Positions 15,603-22,656 of a stretch of DNA of 32,394 nt are shown here, in pieces. Every line of letters starts with the position of its first letter. Within the stretch, counting starts at the first letter, position 1. The notes beneath the pieces were generated by a model that saw only the letters and a program-made list of their open reading frames with translations, was not told where the DNA came from and did no database searches. The DNA comes from a bacterium. Its GTDB lineage: Bacteria; UBP13; UBA5359. A program made the position numbers and the translations under genes. The DNA lies in NCBI GenBank assembly GCA_028685295.1, contig JAQUEL010000012.1, positions 1 through 32,394 on the forward strand. Direction: 5' to 3'.

Positions 15603-15710
15603 GCTCGACCTATCTGCAAGTCAGCAGTAGGAATTTGGGAGTATGGCTGATGAAAGCTGCAACAACTGAAGCCGCTGTGAAAAAATACCTTTGAAACAGT
15701 GAGAGGAAAA

Positions 15711-16982
15711 ATGAGAGTAGCGTTAAAATATGGTGACGGCCATTTGATGGTGGATCTGCCTGATACCGGTATCAATGTTATAGAACCCGTATATACCGCC
15801 GGACTATCTGACGAAAGAGACGCCTTTATCAAGGCTGTCAGAGCTCCTTTAGGTTCATTGCCGCTTAGAGAAATGATCTCAGCTGAAGAGAGCGTGGCGA
15901 TAGTAATACCTGATATTACACGGCCTTTTCCCGGTAACAGGGCCATATCCTGGCTGATGGAAGAGATGGGGCATGTGTCGCCTGATCGAATAACGATAAT
16001 CATTGGTACCGGGTCGCATCGAGCCTGTACTCCGGAAGAGATGACGACTATGCTGGGGCGAGAGATAATCAGCCGATATCACGTCGTCAATCACGATGCC
16101 TTCAAACCGGATAAGCTGGACAGTGCCGGTCAACTTCGTGGAGGGCGTCGCATAAGGATGAATCGTGAATATATCCGGGCGGATAAACGTATTCTATTAG
16201 GTTTTGTCGAGCCGCATTTTATGGCCGGATTTTCCGGTGGATACAAAGCCGTTTGTCCGGGGATACTCGGTATAGAGGATATCATATACTTTCACGGAGC
16301 TGAAATGATCGATCATTCTTGTTCCACCTGGGGCGTGCTTGATGGCAATCCTACTCAGAACATGATCAGAGAATGCGGTGCTTTGCAGCCGGCGGATCTT
16401 TGCATCAACGTAACCCTGAACCGTGATCGTCATATCACCGGATTATTTGCCGGGGAACCGATAGCCTGTCATGAAGAAGCCTGCCGTTTTTGTCGTGAAA
16501 GCGCCATGTTATCCGTTCCCGACTATTACGATATAGTGATAACTACCAATGGCGGTTATCCGCTGGATCAGAACCTTTACCAGACGGTAAAAGGCATGTC
16601 GGCAGCCAGCAGGATTGTTCGTTCGGGGGGGCTTATACTATGTGCCGCTGAGTGTCGTGATGGTTTCCCGGATCACGGCAATTTCAAGAGCCTGTTGACA
16701 ACTCATAGCTCTCCGGAAGATTTGTTAGCTCAAGTAAGGGTTTCGAAAGAGGGCATACTCGATCAGTGGGAGGCACAACTGTTGGCAATTATAGCTTCCC
16801 GGGCCCGGATAGCTCTCTATTCCGGCTTGGCGGCATATGAGGTGTCACAGGCATATATGGAAGCGGTTGAGAATATTGAATTACGCCTGGCCGCAGAGCT
16901 GGATAAGCTGGGGGGCAGTGCCTCCATAGCCGTTTTGCCGGAGGGGCCGATGACCATACCTTATATTAAGGAGGAGAACTAA
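15711..16982 (+). CDS. larA: LarA-family nickel-pincer 2-hydroxyacid (lactate) racemase
   Basis: ATG 15711 follows GAGAGGA. The 423-residue protein keeps the catalytic set known from Lactobacillus plantarum LarA: Asp68 and Arg71 (Asp-Ile-Thr-Arg-Pro), His103 (Gly-Ser-His-Arg), His169, Lys179 (Gly-Gly-Tyr-Lys-Ala-Val, the residue that binds the nickel-pincer nucleotide), His195, Gln292 and Lys295. LarA interconverts L- and D-lactate; relatives act on other 2-hydroxyacids, so lactate is likely but not certain. The cofactor needs LarB, LarC and LarE, none of which is in the window. The stop codon abuts the start of the FAD oxidase gene, so the two are translationally coupled. Confidence 0.88.
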   Translation: MRVALKYGDGHLMVDLPDTGINVIEPVYTAGLSDERDAFIKAVRAPLGSLPLREMISAEESVAIVIPDITRPFPGNRAISWLMEEMGHVSPDRITIIIGTGSHRACTPEEMTTMLGREIISRYHVVNHDAFKPDKLDSAGQLRGGRRIRMNREYIRADKRILLGFVEPHFMAGFSGGYKAVCPGILGIEDIIYFHGAEMIDHSCSTWGVLDGNPTQNMIRECGALQPADLCINVTLNRDRHITGLFAGEPIACHEEACRFCRESAMLSVPDYYDIVITTNGGYPLDQNLYQTVKGMSAASRIVRSGGLILCAAECRDGFPDHGNFKSLLTTHSSPEDLLAQVRVSKEGILDQWEAQLLAIIASRARIALYSGLAAYEVSQAYMEAVENIELRLAAELDKLGGSASIAVLPEGPMTIPYIKEEN

Positions 16983-18395
16983 ATGTCAAATATTGAAAAA
17001 TGGATAGAGCGTGCTGAAAGTATCGTGGGAAGCGGAAACGTCTTGACAGCTTTTGAAGATATCGAGTTCTTTTCTCATGACGAATATGCCATGGAGGAAT
17101 TTGCTTGTATGCCTGCAGCTGCTGTTCGCCCCGGCTCAGAAGAGGAAACGGCGGCCATCGTCAGGCTGTGTGCGGAGATGAAAATACCTTTGACTGCCCG
17201 TGGTGGAGGAACGGGTCTCTCTGCCGGGTGCGTCCCTGCTGCAAGAGGAGTTGTGCTCAGTCTGAATAGATTGAATGGCGTTGTGGATGCTGACCCGGAT
17301 AATCATACCATTACCGTCCAGGCGGGCATGGCCCTGCACGATCTTTATCAGCATGTAAAGGAGATGAATCTCTTCTTCCCACCTCATCCGGGAGATGAAG
17401 GAGCTTTTATCGGTGGTGCTGTAGCTGCCAACGCAGGCGGTGCACGCGCCGTCAAGTACGGTACGGTGAAGCGATACGTTATCGGACTTCAGGTTGTTCT
17501 GGCTGACGGCAGAATAGCAAATCTGGGAGGCAAGTTTATTAAATCCAGCTCCGGCTATAATTTGCTGGATCTGATGATCGGCTCAGAAGGTACGCTGGGT
17601 ATAATCACCGGGGTTACAATCTCTCTATTGCCGCCCCCAGGTGTAAGCAAGACTCTGGTAGTTCCATTTGCCGACGTGGCAGAGGCCATTTCCGTTGTAC
17701 CGAAAATACTCAAAGCAGATATCATGCCGTGTGCTGTGGAATTTCTGGAGCACTCCGTAATACGCTGTGCAGAGAGGCTGCTTGACAGAAGCTGGCCGGC
17801 TCGTGATGGGGCAGCCAGCTTGATGCTTATTCTGGATGGGCGCAATGAGGATGAAGTGCTGGGACAGGCAGAGGATCTGGCGGCCATAGTCGAGGCCGGT
17901 GGAGCTCTGGATATGTTGCTAGCAGAGGATGACAGCCGTCAGGCCGATATACTGGAACTGCGCAGCATGCTTTATGAAGCTTTGCGTCCCGGCACGGTGG
18001 AACTCTTTGATATTTGTGTTCCCAGGTCTGAAATAGCCGGACACATCGGTTTTATTCACGAACTGGAGGTTCGGTACGGCATATCGCTTCCCACCTACGG
18101 CCATGCGGCCGACGGCAATGTTCACACCCATTCACTGCGCTGCCGTCTGGATGATGGAATTATCGGTGGAGATCTGCCCGGCTGGCAAGAGATGCATGAG
18201 CAGGTACGACAGGATCTCTTTGCCGATGCTGTTGCCCGCGGCGGAGTGATTTCAGGGGAACATGGCATAGGGCTGGCCAAGAGAGACTATTTGAAAGCGA
18301 TGTCGCCTGCCGCCAATCTCGATCTGATGATCGCCGTCAAAAAAGCGCTTGATCCGGATAATATTCTCAATCCGGGTAAGGTGGTGCTAGTCTGA
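16983..18395 (+). CDS. FAD-binding oxidase, glycolate oxidase GlcD / D-lactate dehydrogenase type
   Basis: The 470-residue protein has an N-terminal PCMH-type FAD domain: Pro-Gly-Ser-Glu-Glu-Glu, Gly-Gly-Gly-Thr-Gly-Leu-Ser-Ala-Gly near residue 74, and Ala-Ala-Asn-Ala-Gly-Gly near residue 147. The C-terminal FAD-oxidase domain has His-Ala-Ala-Asp-Gly-Asn-Val-His, which contributes metal ligands, Gly-Glu-His-Gly-Ile-Gly, and the terminal Asn-Pro-Gly-Lys motif. The family oxidises D-lactate, glycolate or similar 2-hydroxyacids. The ATG directly follows the larA stop, with AAGGAGGAG inside the end of larA. With LarA it would allow both lactate isomers to be oxidised to pyruvate. No EtfAB or iron-sulfur partner gene is adjacent, so the electron acceptor is unknown. 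Confidence 0.92.
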   Translation: MSNIEKWIERAESIVGSGNVLTAFEDIEFFSHDEYAMEEFACMPAAAVRPGSEEETAAIVRLCAEMKIPLTARGGGTGLSAGCVPAARGVVLSLNRLNGVVDADPDNHTITVQAGMALHDLYQHVKEMNLFFPPHPGDEGAFIGGAVAANAGGARAVKYGTVKRYVIGLQVVLADGRIANLGGKFIKSSSGYNLLDLMIGSEGTLGIITGVTISLLPPPGVSKTLVVPFADVAEAISVVPKILKADIMPCAVEFLEHSVIRCAERLLDRSWPARDGAASLMLILDGRNEDEVLGQAEDLAAIVEAGGALDMLLAEDDSRQADILELRSMLYEALRPGTVELFDICVPRSEIAGHIGFIHELEVRYGISLPTYGHAADGNVHTHSLRCRLDDGIIGGDLPGWQEMHEQVRQDLFADAVARGGVISGEHGIGLAKRDYLKAMSPAANLDLMIAVKKALDPDNILNPGKVVLV

Positions 18396-18420
18396 GGGTG
18401 AAGCGATCCTTCCCGTTTTT
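18396..18420 (+). terminator. Rho-independent terminator of the larA-glcD operon
   Basis: Directly after the stop codon, GGG-t-GAAG pairs with CTTC-CC around a short loop, followed by GTTTTT. The stem is imperfect, but the position and T-run support it. Confidence 0.5.
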
Positions 18421-18670
18421 AAAATTACCGATAGCGGATAGCTGCCAAAACGAGATGATTTTTTATCTTGCTGCGTGAAATAAGATAACACCTGAGAATT
18501 GATCTTATCCGGTAACCTCTAAATGGCTGAGCGAGGCCACCGCTCGCAGCAGAAATAACATGCACGTGGCAGGTAGAGATACAAGCATACGAACTCAGTA
18601 TTGACAAGCGCATATCGGCCCGATATCTTTAATAGCAGTGGATAGTACATGGAACATGGGAGCATCGTAA
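18421..18670. other. Intergenic stretch without an intact gene
   Basis: I see no gene. It contains an inverted repeat (AAGATAA near 18482 against TTGATCTTATC near 18500) and ends at the stop codon TAA 18668-18670 that bounds the Schlafen-like remnant. It probably contains the deleted 5' end and promoter of that remnant. Confidence 0.35.
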
Positions 18671-19168
18671 TTAGGTATTAACGAATACCAGGGTTTTGAG
18701 GAACTCTTCGATCAACTGTGCAATAATGATGAAATCGTGGAGATTGAGGCTAAACGAGGCTCTGAAATCGGTAAGAGTGTTCTTGAGACGGTCTGTGCCT
18801 TATCCAATGAGCCGAATCGAAAAGGCGGCTATATCATGCTTGGGCTTGGCCGTGACGAAGGCGTGGTGTGGCCGGGGTATTCGATGAACCGACCGGGCAC
18901 AATCGAGAAGAGAGATATGCAAAAATTTTTGCTGCAGATGCTACCGGAAATGTTACAAGAAGAAATTAATAAGCTGGGCAAGCGGATTGCTCCGGCAACT
19001 TTGGATAATTTGGTGGAAAGAATATGTTATCAGATACCTATGAGCAGGCAAAAACTGTCATACCTGCTTGCTAAGAGCGATAAGCACATGCAGGATTGCC
19101 TGCGTCGTATGGTCGATACTCGTAGATTAAGACGTCTTTATCCGGAAATATATGCATATAAATGCTGA
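18671..19168 (+). pseudogene. Remnant of a Schlafen AlbA_2 (RecG-like ATP-binding) protein gene
   Basis: The open frame begins straight after an in-frame stop and has no normal start until GTG 18737, which lies inside the conserved domain. It encodes Glu-Leu-Phe-Asp-Gln-Leu, then Glu-Ile-Glu-Ala-Lys-Arg-Gly and Ala-Leu-Ser-Asn-Glu-Pro and Gly-Gly-Tyr-Ile-Met-Leu-Gly, the AlbA_2 core. About 50 residues later it jumps to a winged-helix-like C terminus (Ser-Tyr-Leu-Leu-Ala, Cys-Leu-Arg-Arg-Met-Val). Intact relatives have several hundred residues between these parts, so both a 5' truncation and a large internal deletion are likely. Relatives include regulators and some defence-associated proteins. 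A shortened functional protein of 143 residues cannot be excluded. Confidence 0.65.
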
Positions 19169-19192
19169 TAATCAGAATTCTCGGAGGCAGCC

Positions 19193-19861
19193 ATGAGCAT
19201 CGTAGACCCTTCAAACTATCTCTCCGGCATAGTGGAGCAACTGAAGGTACACTGGCCGGAAAACAGGATAGTCAATATCGTCTGCCACGGGCACAGCGTG
19301 CCGGCGGGGTACTTTGCCCCGCCGTTTGTAGATACCTTCAACGCCTATCCTTATCTGCTGCACCGGGCGTTGAAGGAGCGTTTCCCCTATGCCGTGATCA
19401 ATGTTACGGTCACCGCCATCGGCGGCGAGAATTCCGAGAGCGGGGCCGCCCGGTTTAAGTCGGACGTATTCTGCCGCCGACCCGATGTTCTGACCATAGA
19501 TTACGCCCTGAACGACAGAGACATTGGTCTGTCCCGGGCAGACAGGGCCTGGCGGTCGATGATAGATAAGGCCTTGGATAAAGATATCAAGCTCCTGCTC
19601 TTGACGCCGACCGCCGATGTTTCCGGTATAGCCGATCCGGCCGCGGCAGCGTGGACGGCGCTGCAGGCGCATGCAAACATGATACGCAAGCTGGCGGCGG
19701 AGTACGACATCGGGCTGGCGGACAGCCTGGCTGCCTTTGAGAGATATGCGGCAGAGGAGGGTGATCTTACCGATCTGCTCTCCTGGAGTAACCATCCCAA
19801 CCGCCATGGCCACGAACTGGTGACCCGTGAGCTGATGCGCTGGTTTCCGGTTTCGGCGTAA
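19193..19861 (+). CDS. SGNH/GDSL-type hydrolase family protein
   Basis: ATG 19193 follows GGAGG by six bases. The 222-residue protein shows the SGNH blocks: Gly-His-Ser35 with Val-Pro-Ala-Gly (the usual Asp of GDS is His), Gly-Gly-Glu-Asn near residue 82 for the block II Gly, Tyr-Ala-Leu-Asn-Asp for the block III Asn, and Asn-His-Pro-Asn-x-x-Gly-His near residue 201 for the catalytic His. The Asp normally three residues before that His is Trp here, so the triad may be a dyad, as seen in some SGNH groups. No signal peptide is visible. Such enzymes are usually carbohydrate esterases or lipases; the substrate is unknown. It is the only intact-looking gene in a zone of decayed genes. Confidence 0.83.
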   Translation: MSIVDPSNYLSGIVEQLKVHWPENRIVNIVCHGHSVPAGYFAPPFVDTFNAYPYLLHRALKERFPYAVINVTVTAIGGENSESGAARFKSDVFCRRPDVLTIDYALNDRDIGLSRADRAWRSMIDKALDKDIKLLLLTPTADVSGIADPAAAAWTALQAHANMIRKLAAEYDIGLADSLAAFERYAAEEGDLTDLLSWSNHPNRHGHELVTRELMRWFPVSA

Positions 19862-20059
19862 CGGTTACCGGAAACAAGGGTGGAAGCCTTGCTTCACCTG
19901 CCACGGCTTCCAGTGTTCGTACCGTGAACGGTGGGAAGTGTGATTTTGACTGAGCTTTTATCCGATCAGATGGCTCATGGGAATAGCCCACAGGCGCTCT
20001 CCGAGTTTTACGGCATCAGTACCGTTGCAAGCCGGTATCGCGGCTATACAATCGGGTGT

Positions 20060-20308
20060 TCTTTCCTGGAAAGTTGGCAATTTGGACAGATCGTTATCGG
20101 TTCAGCGTGTAGATGCCTTTGCCTCGATAGCGGCGACATTGCGTCGGTAGTACGATCTACAAAATCATCATGCATGACTATTACATGGCCGTCATTACCC
20201 AGATGAACATCAATCAATCGCTTCGATATCCAGCTTGAGAGCCGATTTAAAAGCCGCCAGGGTCTTCTCTGGAGCTACACTGCTATGGCCTCGATGGGCA
20301 ATAATCAT
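20060..20308 (-). pseudogene. Frameshifted glycerophosphodiester phosphodiesterase (GDPD) fragment
   Basis: On the minus strand from ATG 20308 the frame reads Ile-Ile-Ala-His-Arg-Gly-His, then Ala-Pro-Glu-Lys-Thr-Leu-Ala-Ala-Phe, the start of a GDPD domain with its catalytic His-Arg. After Glu-Ala-Ile-Asp at about 20213 the frame breaks. Skipping one base (20212) gives Asp-Val-His-Leu-Gly-Asn-Asp-Gly-His-Val-Ile-Val-Met-His-Asp-Asp and Asp-Arg-Thr-Thr-Asp, the next conserved GDPD blocks. A third frame near 20065-20100 reads Asp-Leu-Ser-Lys-Leu-Pro-Thr-Phe, after which homology fades. Intact enzymes have about 240 residues, so the 3' two thirds are missing or unrecognisable. GDPD cleaves glycerophosphodiesters to glycerol-3-phosphate. 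Confidence 0.75.
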
Positions 20309-20330
20309 CGTCTTTTCATCATTATTCTTT

Positions 20331-20473
20331 CCAACCGTAGCATTTTCTTCTTTTTAGCTTCTTTGATATAGATCTTGACTAATCTGCCGACAAACAGATT
20401 ACAGTTGGTCCGGATGATCGATGAGTATCTCTTCTACCAATACGCATTTGCTCAGGATACAGCTTATCCGTAT
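20331..20473. other. Spacer between two minus-strand pseudogenes
   Basis: No gene is recognised. Short lysine-rich coding-like stretches on the minus strand (for example around 20335-20375) are broken by stops, so this may be further eroded coding DNA. Confidence 0.3.
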
Positions 20474-21064
20474 TTATTGGCTTACTGCCATCGGTTTACT
20501 GATTTTAACATCATCATAAGCCGTTTTTATCCGCCAGGCCGATAGGGAAACATCGCCTTTCATGTCGGGCTCGATAAGGGTGCAAATTTTCTCGCCGTTG
20601 ACAGACCACTCAAAGGCTCCGGCTGCGCTCCGAATTATCCTATAATTATACCATTTGCCGAAGGCAATATCGGCTTTTTTCAGAGAACCGAGAGATCTCT
20701 CTGCGCCGGGTTTGCGGTACGGCCACCAGAACCCGTCCGATCGCAGCACAAAGTTGATGCCCGAGACTCTGATCCCGGCAAACCCGCCTGGTTTCTCCGG
20801 GTCGGCTTCCAACAACTTTACCCGTGCTTCCAGTATGAAAGATTCACCCAGGTCTTGCTTGATGGCGGCGCTGCCGGAGTATGCAGCCGTGACGGCGCTT
20901 CCTTAAAGAGAATAGCCACCATCGGCGATAGCGAGAATGAGGATGGCGACGTTCCGCCGGCGGCAGGCATCGGCAGGGCCTTTATTATCGACCGTTGTCT
21001 TGAAACGGAAGCCGAAAGTGCAGGCGGTAAGGTCTTTATGCGCGAGCCGAGCGTAATCCTTAGC
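20474..21064 (-). pseudogene. Interrupted LamG/concanavalin-like domain gene
   Basis: One minus-strand frame reads as a continuous beta-sandwich domain if a TAA at 20905-20903 is ignored. Upstream of the stop it gives Phe-Gly-Phe-Arg-Phe-Lys-Thr-Thr-Val. Downstream it gives Ser-Phe-Ile-Leu-Glu-Ala-Arg-Val-Lys-Leu, Lys-Trp-Tyr-Asn-Tyr-Arg-Ile, Trp-Ser-Val-Asn-Gly-Glu-Lys, and ends near Ala-Tyr-Asp-Asp-Val-Lys-Ile. These are typical strands of LamG-like or DUF1080-like domains found in polysaccharide-related secreted proteins. A second in-frame stop lies at 21067-21065. No start or signal peptide is visible upstream. The part from 20815 to 20474 could still be translated as 113 residues from an internal ATG. 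Specific family uncertain. Confidence 0.6.
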
Positions 21065-21145
21065 TTATTCAACACATAACCTTTAATCTCTTAAATATAA
21101 CCTATCTTCCCATAATTTTGCTGTTGCTTAAGTACCGGTATTTGT

Positions 21146-21174
21146 TTGACAGAGCTCCTGTGAGATGATAATAT
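21146..21174 (+). promoter_or_regulatory. Strong sigma-A-type promoter upstream of the four-repeat gene
   Basis: A perfect TTGACA (21146-21151) and TAATAT (21169-21174) are separated by 17 bases. The next gene start on this strand is about 180 bases downstream, so the transcript would have a long leader. Confidence 0.6.
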
Positions 21175-21357
21175 CTTGTAGGATATTCATAGCCGGCACC
21201 TCTGTTTCGGCAGGGGATTTTCATTTAAGTCAACAAAATCGTTGAAGTAGTAAGAGCGACGATAGCCATGGACGTATTGAAATAGTCGTTTCAATTATCA
21301 ACCAGAGCCTTGATATCCATTGCAGATGGCGACGGAGTTTGTGGGAGGAAAAATCAT

Positions 21358-22200
21358 ATGCCCAGGAAAATTTGGACCAGATCTATAATAGCGGCTGAAA
21401 TAAAGCGCTTACATGAGATAGGACAGGATCTTAGCTGGACGTCTATGCGGCAGGAATACGGCTATCTGCTGGCAGCTGCCGGCAGATACTTCGGCGGATG
21501 GCAGGAAGCTATTGAATTTATCGGTCTTGATTACAGCACCATACGACGTGTTGCTTCTTGGGATGCTGATAAAATCGTGAGAAAGATCAAGGAACTTTAC
21601 AAACAGGGCCATGATCTCAGCCTCAGGAATATGGTGGCTGACAGGGAGCTTTCACGTATCACCTATGCTGCCAGCCGGCACTTTGAATCCTGGAAGAATG
21701 CCATAGAGGAAGCCGGACTTGATTATGATGCTATTGCCAGACAGAAGACCTGGAGCCAGAGCGAAATAGAGGAGACTATTCTTCAGTTGCATCGTGCCGG
21801 TGAAGATCTCAGTTCCAAGCAGATGGATATATCTCACCAGCCTCTGATTAGTGCTGCCCGCAAGAGGTTCGGCACTTGGGAAAAAGCCATAAATCATGTA
21901 GGTCTCGATTACGATAAGATCCGTAAACGTGAACATTGGACCAGGGATAAGATTTTAAATAAAATCAAAGCGCTTCATGAGGATGGCGAGAGCCTGCGCA
22001 GCACATACATTCTGAAGCGCTATCCCGCACTCTATGCGGCTACACAGAAGAAGCGTTATTTCGGCGGCTGGATTAATGCCGTCAGAGCGGCAGGTATAGA
22101 GTATAACAGCCGTAAAGTTCCTAAAATGACCAGACTTCAGCTTGACCAGTTTATAAAAAAACAGCGCCTGGATAAGAAGAGAGTTGCGGCGGTAAAATAA
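21358..22200 (+). CDS. Protein of four tandem ~62-residue repeats (homing-endonuclease-associated-repeat-like)
   Basis: ATG 21358 follows GGGAGG by nine bases, giving 280 residues. Nearly the whole protein is four repeats beginning at Trp6, Trp68, Trp132 and Trp194. Each has the pattern Trp-x4-Ile-x3-Ile, then Gly-x-(Asp/Ser)-Leu about 16-18 residues after the first Trp, Ala-Ala-x-(Arg/Lys) or similar, Phe-x-x-Trp (Trp48, 112, 174, 238), Ala-(Ile/Val), and Gly-(Leu/Ile)-(Asp/Glu)-Tyr. A basic tail of about 30 residues follows. The pattern resembles helical repeats known beside HNH homing endonucleases, thought to bind DNA, but no nuclease domain is present. The basic character supports nucleic acid binding as an inference. 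It stands alone between decayed genes and rpmE. Function unknown. Confidence 0.75.
   Translation: MPRKIWTRSIIAAEIKRLHEIGQDLSWTSMRQEYGYLLAAAGRYFGGWQEAIEFIGLDYSTIRRVASWDADKIVRKIKELYKQGHDLSLRNMVADRELSRITYAASRHFESWKNAIEEAGLDYDAIARQKTWSQSEIEETILQLHRAGEDLSSKQMDISHQPLISAARKRFGTWEKAINHVGLDYDKIRKREHWTRDKILNKIKALHEDGESLRSTYILKRYPALYAATQKKRYFGGWINAVRAAGIEYNSRKVPKMTRLQLDQFIKKQRLDKKRVAAVK
21373..22104 (+). repeat. Four in-gene tandem repeats of 62-64 codons
   Basis: Units start at 21373, 21559, 21751 and 21937, with lengths of 186, 192, 186 and about 168 bases. They are similar at protein level but clearly diverged at DNA level, so the duplications are old and the repeat has been kept by selection. Confidence 0.8.
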
Positions 22201-22222
22201 ACAATAAATAAAACCGGGCTTA

Positions 22223-22252
22223 TTGAAGGGTAGCGGGCATATATGGTAGAAT
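22223..22252 (+). promoter_or_regulatory. Putative rpmE promoter
   Basis: TTGAAG (22223-22228) and TAGAAT (22247-22252) with an 18-base spacer lie about 100 bases before rpmE. Confidence 0.5.
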
Positions 22253-22300
22253 ACTATAGCTTTCATTTGAAAATCGGTCTTGTTGCTCCATAGCATAAGG

Positions 22301-22342
22301 CTTGACTTCCATGCTAAAGGCAAGATGGAAGAGGAAAGAGGG
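22301..22342 (+). promoter_or_regulatory. Candidate structured rpmE (L31) leader
   Basis: In the 5' UTR, CTTCCAT (22306-22312) pairs with ATGGAAG (22325-22331) just before the purine-rich ribosome-binding site. CTTG (22301-22304) could also pair with CAAG (22321-22324), making a pseudoknot-like arrangement. L31 leaders are known autoregulatory motifs in Firmicutes; whether this belongs to a described class was not tested. Confidence 0.35.
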
Positions 22343-22349
22343 TTAAATC

Positions 22350-22556
22350 ATGAAAACGGGAATACATCCTAAGGTTGTCAAGACGACCATAACATGCAGT
22401 TGTGGAGAGAAGATACCTATTCAATCTACTAAGGAAGATCTTAAAGTTGAGATCTGCTCTTGTTGCCATCCTTTCTATACAGGAAACCGGGGCAGGGTAG
22501 CTTCTACAGCCGGTCGGGTTGAGAAGTTCAAAAAGAAATACGGCTTGGCAGAGTAG
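22350..22556 (+). CDS. rpmE: Ribosomal protein L31 (bL31, zinc-binding form)
   Basis: The 68-residue protein of the large ribosomal subunit begins Met-Lys-x-Gly-Ile-His-Pro and contains Cys16-x-Cys18 and Cys37-x-x-Cys40 followed by His-Pro-Phe-Tyr-Thr-Gly. The four cysteines mark the zinc-containing (C+) paralogue. The tail Lys-Phe-x-Lys-Lys-Tyr-Gly is typical. Its position before DUF1385, prfA and prmC is common in Clostridia. Confidence 0.97.
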   Translation: MKTGIHPKVVKTTITCSCGEKIPIQSTKEDLKVEICSCCHPFYTGNRGRVASTAGRVEKFKKKYGLAE

Positions 22557-22581
22557 CTCACAAGCGGTTGTTAAACAAGTT

Positions 22582-22626
22582 AGGGCCTGCCCTTTGAATA
22601 ATCTTTATTGTTCAGGTGCAGGCCCT
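22582..22626 (+). terminator. Long perfect hairpin downstream of rpmE, without a T-run
   Basis: AGGGCCTGC (22582-22590) pairs perfectly with GCAGGCCCT (22618-22626), and the loop can extend the stem through TGAA/TTCA and AAT/ATT. Only TT follows, so it may be a weak terminator, an attenuator or an RNA-stabilising element rather than a classic intrinsic terminator. Confidence 0.5.
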
Positions 22627-22656
22627 TAAGCGTGAGCTCTAATTATTTCTGGAGCG

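Noticed and set aside
19211-19813. Minus-strand frame of 200 codons
   Set aside because: It is antisense to the SGNH hydrolase, which has a good ribosome-binding site and catalytic motifs.
19931-20206. Plus-strand frame of 91 codons
   Set aside because: It lies opposite the decayed GDPD gene, which explains the sequence better; the translation is Cys/Ser-rich without a domain.
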